Source: a bacterium
GTDB lineage: Bacteria > Bacteroidota > Bacteroidia > Cytophagales > Cyclobacteriaceae
DNA length: 64,000 nt
Assembly (NCBI GenBank): GCA_024743255.1
Contig: JANSWY010000017.1
Coordinates: 1-64,000 of the forward strand
Direction: 5' to 3'
The notes beneath the pieces are model-generated. The model was given only the letters and a program-made list of their open reading frames with translations. It did no database searches and was not told the DNA's origin. Each line of letters opens with the position of its first letter. Position 1 is the first letter of the stretch. The position numbers and the translations under genes were made by a program. Of this stretch, positions 41,521 through 50,623 are shown piece by piece.

Positions 41521-44500
41521 TTATGCTGCTTGAGCTGTTTGTTCTTTATTAGTTACACTTAAAGTCATTGCTTTTTTAGCGAATAACCAGTATTTCAATC
41601 TATAAACTATTGTGAATAGTACCGGTACAATAATCAGTGTTAAGAAAGTAGCGACTATCAGTCCAAAGATTACTGTCCATGCCAATGGCCCCCAGAAGAT
41701 TACGTTATCACCTCCAATATAGATCTGTGGATCGAAATTGGTGAATAGTGAGAAGAAATCTACATTTAAACCGATTGCCAATGGAATTAGGCCTAATACA
41801 GTTGTGATCGCAGTAAGTATTACGGGTCTTAATCTTGCCCTTCCTCCTTTTACTGTTAATTCCATCACCATATCCTTCGGCAAGTACTGCTCTTCAGGTA
41901 TTCCTAATTCAACTTTCTTCCTATCAATCAGCAACTGTGTGTAGTCAAGTAGTACCACTCCATTGTTCACTACTATACCTGCCAATGAGATGATACCCAT
42001 CATGGTCATCATGATCACAAATGGCCAACCGGTTGCCACGATTCCTCCAAATACCCCAATCAGTGATAAGAAGATCGCCATCATAATGATTGTTGGTTTC
42101 GATATTCCTCCAAATTGGAATACCAGTATCAACATGATCAGTCCAAGTCCGGCAAAGAATGCTCCCATAAGAAAGCTCATTTGTTTGTTCTGCTCCTCAA
42201 TCTGACCAGTGTAATCCGGGGTTTTAATTCCATCTGGAATTGGATACCCTTCCATCTCTGTTCTAATCTGATTAACAATTGCCGCAGCATCTGTGTAACC
42301 TGGCTGAAGTCCAGAATATACGGTTACTACCCTGCTACCCTTTCTATGTTTTATAGCACTGAAAGCAGAGGTATTTCTTTGCTTAGCTACAGCTGAAACA
42401 GGAACTTCCTTAATTCTTCCAGAGCTTTGATCTCTAAAGATTATTTTTTGATCAAATATTGCACTTGTGTTATATCTGATGTCGTTATCGAATCTAACAT
42501 TGATATCATAATCTTCACCATTCTCCTTAAAAACACCTGCTTTTTCACCAAAGACAGATCTTCTCAATTGACTGGCAACCTGACCAACAGCAACACCTAA
42601 TTCTCCAGCTTTCTCTCTATCAACAACTACTTCCATTGAAGGTTTTCCTTTGTTAACATCAATCTTCAACTCTTCTATACCTGGAATATTCTTAGTATTG
42701 ATGAAGTTTCTCATACCTTCAGCAAAAGCAATTAACTGATCATAGTCCTCACCTTTGATTTCAATATTGATTGGGTATCCAGCTGGAGGACCAATCGGGT
42801 CTTTCTCAACAGAAATGGCAACTCCCGGGTAAACACCACTTAATGCCTCCTGAACTTCCTGTCTAAGTTTTTCAGAATCAAGACCTTCCCTGAACTTAAA
42901 TTCTCTCATTGAAGCTGTGATCTTACCTCTATGAGGCATTTCAGCAGCTGAACCACCATCAGTCATTGGGTTACCTGCGCCCTCTCCTACCTGAGAAACT
43001 GAAGATTGAGTAAGAATATTCAAATCTCCACTCATGTACTTAGACTGCCTGATTACATCGTAAACTCTTTGTTCGATTTGATATGTAATCTTATTTGTCT
43101 TATCGATTGCAGTACCTTGAGGATATTCAATGTATACAATAATCTGATTTGGGGTATTGTCTGGGAAGAATTCTACTTTGGTTCTTTGAGACCCCAGGGA
43201 CATACCAAATGCCATAAATGCAGCGATTAGTAAAAATCCAGTGATGCTGAAGTACCAATATACATTTCCTCCTCTAAGGGCTGATTTCAATCTCTTCTCA
43301 TAGAAATTCTCAAACCAAACCAGAATAGTACTCTGGAACCATAATGCAAGTCTCTTCAACACAAATTTGTAAATCCAGAACATGAAAGCAGTGAAGATCA
43401 TCAAACTACCTAAACCTCTGGCGTCTCCTCCAACTATCATAATGAAAGCTCCAAATCCTATCAAAATAACGGATAATCTAATCAACTGCTTAGTAGTAAG
43501 CTCTTTCTCTCCTGTTTCCATTAATTGTGAAACAAGCATAGAGTTCATAAAAATTGCAACGAATAGGGATGATCCTAATACAATAGATAGTGTGATTGGG
43601 AAGAATTTCATGAACTCACCCATAACTCCAGGCCACATTCCAAGTGGAATAAATGCAGCTACGGTAGTTGCAGTTGAAATGATAATTGGAAATGCAATTT
43701 CTCCAATCCCCTTCTTAGCTGCCTGAAATCTGGATAGTCCTTCTTCGTCCATCAGACGATAAACGTTTTCAACTACCACAATTCCATTATCTACAAGCAT
43801 TCCAAGTCCCATAATCAATCCAAACAGGATCATGGTATTCAAGGTATACCCAATAAATGAAATGATCATGAAAGACATGAACATAGACATTGGTATTGCA
43901 AATCCTACGAAAAGCGCATTCCTAAACCCAAGGAAGAACATCAATACTGTTACCACCAAAATAATACCGAAGATGATATTATTTACAAGGTCAGAAACCT
44001 GATTTAGAGTCCTGTTAGATGAATCATTCGAGAAACTAATATTCAAATCCTGAGGAAATACATCCGCCTGAGCTGTTGCTACAATCTCTCTGATCTGCTC
44101 AACCGCCTGGATCATGTTTTTACCAGACCTCTTTTTGATATCCAGCATAACCACATTGTCACCAAACTCTCTGGCATATGTAGTCTTATCCTCTTCTTCA
44201 AAAGAAACTGTTGCAATGTCTTTTAAATAAACAGGAGCATTACCTTCAGACTTCACTACAAAGTCTTCCAAATCTTTAGGTTGCTCAATTTCTCCAAGCA
44301 CACGAATTGTCCTTCTCTGTCCACTGGCTTTCATATTACCAGCTGACATTGTCATGTTACCATTAGCAATAGCATTCAAGACATCCTGGAAGCTCACCCT
44401 TGCTGCCATCATCTTATAGATATCTACTGCAACTTCAACTTCCTTCTCCTGAGCACCTCTAATGTCAGCAGCCTTAATCTGCTCTAATTCCTCAATTTCA

Positions 44501-45033
44501 TCCTGAAGGTATTCCGCATACTCTTTCAACTTTTGAACTGGATAATCTCCAGTAAGATTGATATTTAGAATAGGAAATTCTTCAGAAAGTACAAGGTCAA
44601 ATACATTTGGCTCCACTTTGGCACCATTAAATAATGGCCAATCTTCAGAGGCCACCTGACCATCAACTTTATCTTTCACCTTCTGTCTGGCAACATCTAC
44701 AGAGACACCCTCATCAAACTCTACTGTTATGATGGAGTAATCTTCCTGAGATGTCGAAGTAAACTCTACTACATTACTGATATTCTTGATTTCGTCTTCC
44801 AGAGGATCAGTTATTAGTCGTTCGATATCTTCCGCAGTGTTACCTGGGAAAGGTGTACTTACATAAATCTTTGTCTCCTTCACCTCAGGAAAGTCCTCCC
44901 TGGGCATAGAGAAATAGGATGATAAACCAACGATTAGGAATATCACGATCATTACGATCACTACCGATGGGTTATTGATGGCCCATGACGATAATCCAAA
45001 TTCTTTATTTACTTTTTTAGATTGATCTTCCAT
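41521..45033 (-). CDS. RND-family efflux permease, 1170 residues, with extra hydrophobic insertion
   Basis: About 100 residues longer than standard AcrB-type pumps. The relay helix TM4 reads GLGMLVDNGIVVVENVY, so the second aspartate of the usual DD pair is asparagine; the TM10 equivalent is GIVVNNGVVLLDYTQ. Between the two halves, after TM6, lies an insert with two added hydrophobic stretches (SVILIGFGAFIMIVGG and LGSLMIFTAFMFWIYKF), about residues 510-560. Large periplasmic loops are normal. It lies 4 bases after the adaptor gene in the operon tetR-tolC-adaptor-pump. Substrate unknown. Confidence 0.9.
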   Translation of the reverse strand: MEDQSKKVNKEFGLSSWAINNPSVVIVMIVIFLIVGLSSYFSMPREDFPEVKETKIYVSTPFPGNTAEDIERLITDPLEDEIKNISNVVEFTSTSQEDYSIITVEFDEGVSVDVARQKVKDKVDGQVASEDWPLFNGAKVEPNVFDLVLSEEFPILNINLTGDYPVQKLKEYAEYLQDEIEELEQIKAADIRGAQEKEVEVAVDIYKMMAARVSFQDVLNAIANGNMTMSAGNMKASGQRRTIRVLGEIEQPKDLEDFVVKSEGNAPVYLKDIATVSFEEEDKTTYAREFGDNVVMLDIKKRSGKNMIQAVEQIREIVATAQADVFPQDLNISFSNDSSNRTLNQVSDLVNNIIFGIILVVTVLMFFLGFRNALFVGFAIPMSMFMSFMIISFIGYTLNTMILFGLIMGLGMLVDNGIVVVENVYRLMDEEGLSRFQAAKKGIGEIAFPIIISTATTVAAFIPLGMWPGVMGEFMKFFPITLSIVLGSSLFVAIFMNSMLVSQLMETGEKELTTKQLIRLSVILIGFGAFIMIVGGDARGLGSLMIFTAFMFWIYKFVLKRLALWFQSTILVWFENFYEKRLKSALRGGNVYWYFSITGFLLIAAFMAFGMSLGSQRTKVEFFPDNTPNQIIVYIEYPQGTAIDKTNKITYQIEQRVYDVIRQSKYMSGDLNILTQSSVSQVGEGAGNPMTDGGSAAEMPHRGKITASMREFKFREGLDSEKLRQEVQEALSGVYPGVAISVEKDPIGPPAGYPINIEIKGEDYDQLIAFAEGMRNFINTKNIPGIEELKIDVNKGKPSMEVVVDREKAGELGVAVGQVASQLRRSVFGEKAGVFKENGEDYDINVRFDNDIRYNTSAIFDQKIIFRDQSSGRIKEVPVSAVAKQRNTSAFSAIKHRKGSRVVTVYSGLQPGYTDAAAIVNQIRTEMEGYPIPDGIKTPDYTGQIEEQNKQMSFLMGAFFAGLGLIMLILVFQFGGISKPTIIMMAIFLSLIGVFGGIVATGWPFVIMMTMMGIISLAGIVVNNGVVLLDYTQLLIDRKKVELGIPEEQYLPKDMVMELTVKGGRARLRPVILTAITTVLGLIPLAIGLNVDFFSLFTNFDPQIYIGGDNVIFWGPLAWTVIFGLIVATFLTLIIVPVLFTIVYRLKYWLFAKKAMTLSVTNKEQTAQAA

Positions 45034-45037
45034 AATC

Positions 45038-46231
45038 TTATTCAGTAATGATTTTCACATCCTGGCCGTCTTTTACACTTCTGGCCCCTTCCTCAATGAT
45101 ATTTTGACCATTAGAAATCCCTGTCAGTACTTCTACATAATCCCCTTGAGTTTTACCAGTAGTAATGACACTTTTCTCAGCCTTACCAATTTTATCTTTT
45201 GTAACATCCTTTGCAAGGAAAGCATATTGTTCACCTTCTGCATTCTCGTTAATTACACTTTGAGGAATCAAAATTGCCTCATCACTAGTGTAATCGTTGA
45301 TTCTGACTTTAGCTGTCATATTAGGCTTGATGATACCGCCCTTATTTGGAACAGGAATTTCAGCCGTAAATGATCTGTTATCAGGATTAATGAAGTTACC
45401 TGTTTGTCTCACGTAGGTGTCAATAGTTTCACCTAAAGCAGAGAAATAAACCTTAACTTCTCTTCCTTTTGTGATACTTGCCACGTAAGATTCTGGAACA
45501 TCCACTTCAAGATACATATCAGACAAGTTAACGATTCTGAATACTGCAACGCCAATTCCAGGAACTACAACAGTACCTTGATCCAAAATCACCTCATCAA
45601 TGATTCCAGTGAAAGGTGCTCTGATGGAGAATTTTCCTAGTTGCTCTTCCATCTGTTTAACAGCGCTTTCTTGTGCCTCATAATTCGTCTTAGCCTGAAG
45701 ATACTGAATCTCACTTCCGATATCCAGTTTCCAAAGCTTCTCTTGTCTTTCGAAAGTAGTCTTAGCAAGCGACAACTGAGTCTTCATTTGACTAAGTTGG
45801 TTTCTCATACCTCCGTCATCAATTGTTCCCAGCAATTGACCTTTCTTGACGCTTTGTCCTTTTGTAACATGAACTTTAAGTAGTGTTCCTGCCATTTCAG
45901 GGTAGATCAAAACGTTTTGTTTTGTTGTTACATTTCCTTGTAATTCAATGTAGTGTTTGAACTGCTTGTTCTCCACCTTAAATGTCGTTACCAATGGGAT
46001 ATTTCTTTGTTCCCCACTGTTGTTAATAAAGTCATCCAGCTGAGAGATTTCATCAGCGAGACTTCTTTGTTGTGTCGACAGTTCCTTTCTTTTTTCACGA
46101 GCCTGGTTTACATCTCCAGCTTCAATGATTGACTGAACGGAAACTGCATCTCCTCCACCGCATCCAGTTAGTATAGTAGCAGCGATAATAGTAGCAAATA
46201 ATGCGTTAAAGTAGTTTTTGAACTTTCTCAT
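45038..46231 (-). CDS. RND efflux periplasmic adaptor lipoprotein
   Basis: 397 residues with a lipoprotein signal (ATILTGCGGG, Cys24), then a predicted coiled coil (REKRKELSTQQRSLADEISQ) before the usual adaptor core. The lipoyl halves are recognisable as YPEMAGTLLKVHVTKGQSVK and IRAPFTGIIDEVILDQGTVV, with the helical hairpin between them. Unlike the first adaptor (7997-9181) it is lipid-anchored. It sits 9 bases after tolC and 4 before the pump. Confidence 0.9.
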   Translation of the reverse strand: MRKFKNYFNALFATIIAATILTGCGGGDAVSVQSIIEAGDVNQAREKRKELSTQQRSLADEISQLDDFINNSGEQRNIPLVTTFKVENKQFKHYIELQGNVTTKQNVLIYPEMAGTLLKVHVTKGQSVKKGQLLGTIDDGGMRNQLSQMKTQLSLAKTTFERQEKLWKLDIGSEIQYLQAKTNYEAQESAVKQMEEQLGKFSIRAPFTGIIDEVILDQGTVVVPGIGVAVFRIVNLSDMYLEVDVPESYVASITKGREVKVYFSALGETIDTYVRQTGNFINPDNRSFTAEIPVPNKGGIIKPNMTAKVRINDYTSDEAILIPQSVINENAEGEQYAFLAKDVTKDKIGKAEKSVITTGKTQGDYVEVLTGISNGQNIIEEGARSVKDGQDVKIITE

Positions 46232-46240
46232 GGTCCGTAA

Positions 46241-47629
46241 TTATTTTAGGATGCCTAGGGCTTTTTGTAATTCGATTTTAGATATGATCGCATCATATAA
46301 TGCGTTGTAATAGTTAGTCTGAGAATTTTTGTATTCAGTATCAGCCTCAATAACCTCCAGGTTTGAGCCTACACCCTCTAAATATTTAATTCTCGTAATT
46401 TCATAGATCTCTTCAGCTAGATCAGCATTCTCTTCCTGATTTTCAAGATTTTGAATGGCATTGTTCATGTTAATTCTTGCAGCCTGAACTTCCAGTTGAA
46501 TGCTATTCTCAAGTTGATCCATTCCCAGTTCAACCTGATTCAATGTTGCTTTAGCTTGCTGAACTTTATATCTCTTTTCAAGTCCGTCAAAAATTGGAAT
46601 ATTGATGGTAGCCCCAATATTTGTGTACTTGAACCAAGTCTCATCATTTAGGTTAAACAGATCACCAAAACTATTTGTACCGCTGGTCCAACCGTGATTG
46701 AAGCCTAAGTAAGCATTTGGCAAATACTGCACTTTATTGTTTTTAATATCCAATAATGCCAAATTTCTATTTTCTTCCAATATTGAATACTCGATTCTAT
46801 CAGCAGGAGTACCATTTAAAGCATCAACTTCTTGTAGGCCGTCTTTAACAGAGCTCAAATCATCAACAAGGGTTAATGGCTGACTCATTGGCATTCCCAT
46901 TTGAAGCTTCAGCGTGCTCAATGAAACTTTCAACAATTCAGTAGAGGTTGCTAAATCTGTTTTCAGATTGTTTCTTTGAATTTTCAACCTTGAAACATCG
47001 ATCTTCTCAGCAAATCCATTTTCATACATTGCAGAAGTCTCCGTGAATAGCTTGTCGAGTCTTGCGAAGTTATTAGCAAGCAATTCCACATTTTCCCTCG
47101 TAATCAATACCAGATAGTAAGCTTTAGTAACATTCTCAACCAATTCAATTTCAGACTGAACATACTCTTTTTGTCTTAAGTCTTTAAGCGATCTTGCCGC
47201 TTCCAGACCTACGAAATATGATCCGTTAAAAAGTAATTGCGAAACACTAATACCAGCATTGCCACTGTTTGGAACACCAAACTGAGCTGGGAATGTAGCA
47301 GGTGGACCAAGATCCCTTCTCTCAAGCAACTCCTCCTGAAAAAGCACCTCATAGGTGGCAGGCGAAATGAAATCCTGAATGAAGCTTGTCTGGATATTGA
47401 TGTTGTGTTGTACACCAATAGATGCATTGACCTGTGGTAGGCCAAGCGCCCTGGTTTCTCCGATTGTTCCCTTGGCAATTTGTCTGTCAAGATCAGCAAT
47501 CTTAAGCGATTCATTATGCTCCTTGGCATAATCGATACACTGCTGGATGGTAAACGCATTTTCACTCTCCTGCGCTTCCACTGTTACAGTGAAAAGTAGA
47601 ACAAATAATAACGAATATACTACTCTCAT
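46241..47629 (-). CDS. TolC-family outer membrane efflux protein
   Basis: 462 residues with signal peptide (ends TVEAQES) and the two-fold repeated helical hairpins of TolC. FTIQQCIDYAKEHNESLK begins the mature protein as in many Bacteroidota homologues and EGVGSNLEVIEADTEYKNSQ matches the conserved C-terminal region. The start ATG overlaps the tetR stop by 4 bases, so regulator and channel are translationally coupled. It is the second gene of the operon. Confidence 0.9.
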   Translation of the reverse strand: MRVVYSLLFVLLFTVTVEAQESENAFTIQQCIDYAKEHNESLKIADLDRQIAKGTIGETRALGLPQVNASIGVQHNINIQTSFIQDFISPATYEVLFQEELLERRDLGPPATFPAQFGVPNSGNAGISVSQLLFNGSYFVGLEAARSLKDLRQKEYVQSEIELVENVTKAYYLVLITRENVELLANNFARLDKLFTETSAMYENGFAEKIDVSRLKIQRNNLKTDLATSTELLKVSLSTLKLQMGMPMSQPLTLVDDLSSVKDGLQEVDALNGTPADRIEYSILEENRNLALLDIKNNKVQYLPNAYLGFNHGWTSGTNSFGDLFNLNDETWFKYTNIGATINIPIFDGLEKRYKVQQAKATLNQVELGMDQLENSIQLEVQAARINMNNAIQNLENQEENADLAEEIYEITRIKYLEGVGSNLEVIEADTEYKNSQTNYYNALYDAIISKIELQKALGILK

Positions 47630-48243
47630 ATGAGCGTCGATTTTGATTGTGATTGTAAATAATTATCTAGTAATTTTTTTCCTTCTTCTGTAAGTAATCC
47701 ATGGACAAAATGATCAAACAACTGCATCTGAACGTTGTGAAAATCAAACATGTCCTTAGGAAATACTTGTGGGTCAAAAATCATTTCTACCTGCTCCACT
47801 CTAAATGCAGCAAGTACTTCAGCATCTAATTCTGCTCTGTAATACCCTTCCTCAATTCCTCGCTTAATGTTCCTTACAATATGATTCTTGATAAACTCTG
47901 TCTTAAATTTAGTGTACACAGCCCATGCTTCCGGATGGTACTTCTTCAACTCAAATAGTATTTTTGGATTAACTTCATGCATATGATCTCTAAAGCATTT
48001 TGATACTTCATAGATTTCATCGATTGCATTGATGGATTCAGATTCGATTTTTGAATAATCGTTTTTCTCCATCTCCATGTGTGCTGAGCTGATTGTGGTA
48101 ACTAAATCATCTTTGTTTTTAAAGAATTGATAAATTGTTTTCTTGGAAATTGCGAGATTGGACGCAATGTCATCCATCGTGACACTACGAAAGCCATACC
48201 TCATAAACAATTGGCTGGACCCTTCAATAATCTTTTCTTTCAC
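47626..48243 (-). CDS. TetR/AcrR-family transcriptional regulator
   Basis: 205 residues. The HTH is at residues about 22-45 (VTMDDIASNLAISKKTIYQF), preceded by the typical first helix SSQLFMRYGFRS. The ligand-binding C-terminal part is all helical. It is the first gene of the efflux operon and overlaps tolC by 4 bases, so it probably represses the operon including itself. Inverted GGAAACT/AGTTTCC boxes just upstream are the likely operator. Confidence 0.9.
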   Translation of the reverse strand: MKEKIIEGSSQLFMRYGFRSVTMDDIASNLAISKKTIYQFFKNKDDLVTTISSAHMEMEKNDYSKIESESINAIDEIYEVSKCFRDHMHEVNPKILFELKKYHPEAWAVYTKFKTEFIKNHIVRNIKRGIEEGYYRAELDAEVLAAFRVEQVEMIFDPQVFPKDMFDFHNVQMQLFDHFVHGLLTEEGKKLLDNYLQSQSKSTLI

Positions 48244-48273
48244 ACTAATAGTTTAATTGCCTAAAGTTACTAC

Positions 48274-48301
48274 GGAAACTTTAGTAATTTCCATAGTTTC
48301 C
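48274..48301 (-). promoter_or_regulatory. Candidate TetR operator
   Basis: GGAAACT (48274-48280) and AGTTTCC (48295-48301) form an inverted repeat about 30-60 bases before the tetR start, overlapping an AT-rich segment with TTACTA/TAGTAA. Position and symmetry fit a TetR dimer site. Confidence 0.55.
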
Positions 48302-48384
48302 AGAGTTTATGACGTATGAAGGCTCAAATTGTTTTACTAATTATCGATTTTTTTCAAAAAGTTTAAAAAAAACCCTTATAAACA

Positions 48385-48424
48385 CAAAAAAAGCACTTTT
48401 TCTCAGCCGGAAAAAGTGCTTTAA
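48385..48424 (-). terminator. Terminator of the CsgG-like gene
   Basis: AAGCACTTTTTC (48391-48402) pairs with GAAAAAGTGCTT (48410-48421), a 12-base-pair stem; on the minus strand it runs into seven T. Confidence 0.85.
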
Positions 48425-48461
48425 AATTAACTTATGTATCACTTCTATTTCACTTCATATT

Positions 48462-48489
48462 GGAAACTTGATGGAAACTGAAGGAAACT
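48462..48489. repeat. Three direct GGAAACT repeats with helical spacing
   Basis: GGAAACT at 48462-48468, 48473-48479 and 48483-48489, spaced 11 and 10 bases. The same heptamer makes up the candidate TetR operator about 180 bases away, on the other side of a terminator. Confidence 0.7.
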
Positions 48490-48527
48490 ATCTATCATGA
48501 ACGGAGCATTCAGTTCCCAAATTCAAC

Positions 48528-49634
48528 CTAGATTTTTGGTTTTTTGGTGGTGTTAAACCCAAAGGTAATTCCTACAGTGGTACCCTCTTTTTTTGGAATA
48601 GCGTAAACGTTAACTGGTACATTCAAGTAACCAGAATGAAAGGTCTTTCCAAATGCAAGGACTAACCCCATTGATAATTCATGTGTTCCTCTGTTATCTA
48701 TTCGCTTAATAGTCTCCACTCCTTCCGGGGGTGCTTGCCTTTCGGCAAGAATCCAATTGCCATCCTGAAAATACCCTTCTTTCACTTTTGAGATTCTAGC
48801 TATTGGACCTACCCCAAATTCAAACCCGGAATTATTAAACCTAAAACCATTTAAAATCGATAATGATGGAATAAATGCTCCTGATTCCAAACCATTGATT
48901 GCTGGAATCACCTCCACTAACGCCTGGAAATCTCCGGATGTTAAATATTGTTTCTCAAACTGATAACCAAACATCGAACTAACCGGAAACATATCATATC
49001 CTCCATTCTGTTCTGAATCTTGCAGCCTTTTACCGGCATCGCCACCAGTAAAAATCATTCCCATTCTTGGTCCGCTGAGGTTAGCAAGTGTATTTTTTGT
49101 TGCAATCGGTAAATTGTAATTGATCAAGAGGTCTACAAGATGCTTGTCATTTTCAAGTCCCAGCAATTCATTAAGAGCAATCATACACATGGATTGTATC
49201 TCTTCCTGAACATTCAGAAACTCCATCACACTTGTCTTTTCAATTCTGGAAGTCTCCACATCCACCAGACGTAGTATCATAATGATCTTTTCTCCAAACC
49301 GCTCCACGCTTCCAGTAAGCATTTTATTTGCTCCCAATAATTTGCCAGCTCCAACAACTGCATTCTTACCAAATGTCTCAGGACTTATCTGATAGCTTTC
49401 CATCATATCCTTCACATCATATTTATCCATAACCTCATAAACATCGATTTTCTCCAACTCCAATCTGATCATGCTTGCCATGGCTTCATTGTCATATTCC
49501 ATGTTCTTACTGTCGATACTAATGACAGCAATGGTTTCCTTGTTCTGGGCAAAAACACTAAAAAGCATGAAGTAAAAAATACCAACCAGCAATAAGGTGA
49601 TTCTTGCTTTCTTTCTGTTGATTATTGAATTCAT
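48528..49634 (-). CDS. Secreted protein with CsgG/LpoB-like N-terminal domain and C-terminal beta-barrel-like domain
   Basis: 368 residues with a signal peptide (ends FSVFAQ). Residues about 33-150 resemble the CsgG/LpoB/TolB-N fold (ETIAVISIDSKNMEYDNEAM, GKLLGANKMLTGSVERFG). From about 190 on the sequence has repeated aromatic beta strands ending in FGFNTTKK, as in outer membrane proteins that carry a small barrel. I do not recognise a named family. It is single and ends in its own terminator. A role in envelope assembly is only a guess from the fold. Confidence 0.55.
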   Translation of the reverse strand: MNSIINRKKARITLLLVGIFYFMLFSVFAQNKETIAVISIDSKNMEYDNEAMASMIRLELEKIDVYEVMDKYDVKDMMESYQISPETFGKNAVVGAGKLLGANKMLTGSVERFGEKIIMILRLVDVETSRIEKTSVMEFLNVQEEIQSMCMIALNELLGLENDKHLVDLLINYNLPIATKNTLANLSGPRMGMIFTGGDAGKRLQDSEQNGGYDMFPVSSMFGYQFEKQYLTSGDFQALVEVIPAINGLESGAFIPSLSILNGFRFNNSGFEFGVGPIARISKVKEGYFQDGNWILAERQAPPEGVETIKRIDNRGTHELSMGLVLAFGKTFHSGYLNVPVNVYAIPKKEGTTVGITFGFNTTKKPKI

Positions 49635-49763
49635 ATCATATTAAGATTTTGGTGTTAAGGTGAAGTTGAGAAGATTCAACTGCTGATATATTGCCTTTTT
49701 CACCTTCATCATTGATATGTTTTGTGATGAAAATGCAAAAATTGACTTATGTAAATCTGTTAG

Positions 49764-49832
49764 TTGCAGTATTTGCAAAAAATGTTGATCCAGTTGCATA
49801 TTTGCATAATAGAGCCTTGAGCATATTGCAAT
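49764..49832 (+). repeat. TTGCA-TATTTGCA repeats in a divergent promoter region
   Basis: TTGCAGTATTTGCA (49764-49777) and TTGCATATTTGCA (49794-49806) are near-identical, 30 bases apart, and a degenerate GCATATTGCAAT follows at 49821-49832. They lie between the divergent CsgG-like and hydrolase genes and may be regulator binding sites. Confidence 0.45.
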
Positions 49833-49839
49833 AAGTAAG

Positions 49840-50619
49840 ATGAGAGATGAGATCATTATAAACAGGAACTCAAAATTGAGCTACAAAATCACAGGTAGTG
49901 GACCTGAGTATATTGTATGCCTACATGGCTTTGGTGAGGATGCTTCTCTCTTTGACCAAGTTCACACAAAGTACCCTAATCACACGGTTATATCATTTGA
50001 TTTACCATTTCACGGAGACTCGGAGGTTCCGCATGATCATATGAGACCGTCTCATTGGAATGAAGCCATTGCAGTTCTAACAGAGAAATATGATATTCAG
50101 AATTTTCATTTAATTTCTTTTAGTCTCGGTGGAAGATTCCTGATCAGGTCTGTTTGTGATCATCCTGAAAGGATAAAAAGCTGCCAGGTGATAGCTTCTG
50201 ATGGTTTTCACTACACATATTGGTATCGTTTTGCGGTAAGTATTATTGGAAATCCAATATTTAAACATCAAATGAAAAACCCAGACATGTTTTTCCGTTT
50301 GTGTGATTTTCTGGACAGATATAATCTTATCAATCCAAGCATGACCAAATTTGCCCGATTGCAATTGAAATCAAAGAGTCAACGCATCAAGGTTTATAAC
50401 AGCTGGACTTATTTAAAACATCTAAGAACTCCGATTGAGGAATTTGCCAGCAAAGTTCAAAAGCATGATATTCCTGTAAATGTTTATGTTGGGAGTAAAG
50501 ACAACATCATAAAAGAGTCCTTTTTCGATAAGTTTATTGAACTTACTGATAGCAAAAAACATGTAATACAAGCCCGACACCATGAAATGGTTGGTGAATG
50601 GCTAAAACTTGAACATTAG
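49840..50619 (+). CDS. Alpha/beta-fold hydrolase
   Basis: 259 residues, no signal peptide. VCLHGFGEDASLFDQV is the oxyanion-loop strand with the HGF motif. The nucleophile elbow is LISFSLGGRFL, with Ser instead of Gly two residues before the nucleophile, and the histidine is expected in ARHHEMVGEW near the C terminus with the acid at GSKDNI. Substrate unknown. The sulfurtransferase gene starts 4 bases after its stop, so the two are probably co-transcribed. Confidence 0.8.
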   Translation: MRDEIIINRNSKLSYKITGSGPEYIVCLHGFGEDASLFDQVHTKYPNHTVISFDLPFHGDSEVPHDHMRPSHWNEAIAVLTEKYDIQNFHLISFSLGGRFLIRSVCDHPERIKSCQVIASDGFHYTYWYRFAVSIIGNPIFKHQMKNPDMFFRLCDFLDRYNLINPSMTKFARLQLKSKSQRIKVYNSWTYLKHLRTPIEEFASKVQKHDIPVNVYVGSKDNIIKESFFDKFIELTDSKKHVIQARHHEMVGEWLKLEH

Positions 50620-50623
50620 AATT

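Noticed and set aside
41521-45033. LVDN relay as an inactivating change
   Set aside because: Many functional RND pumps, for example in Gram-positive bacteria, carry LVDN, so it is not evidence for a dead pump.
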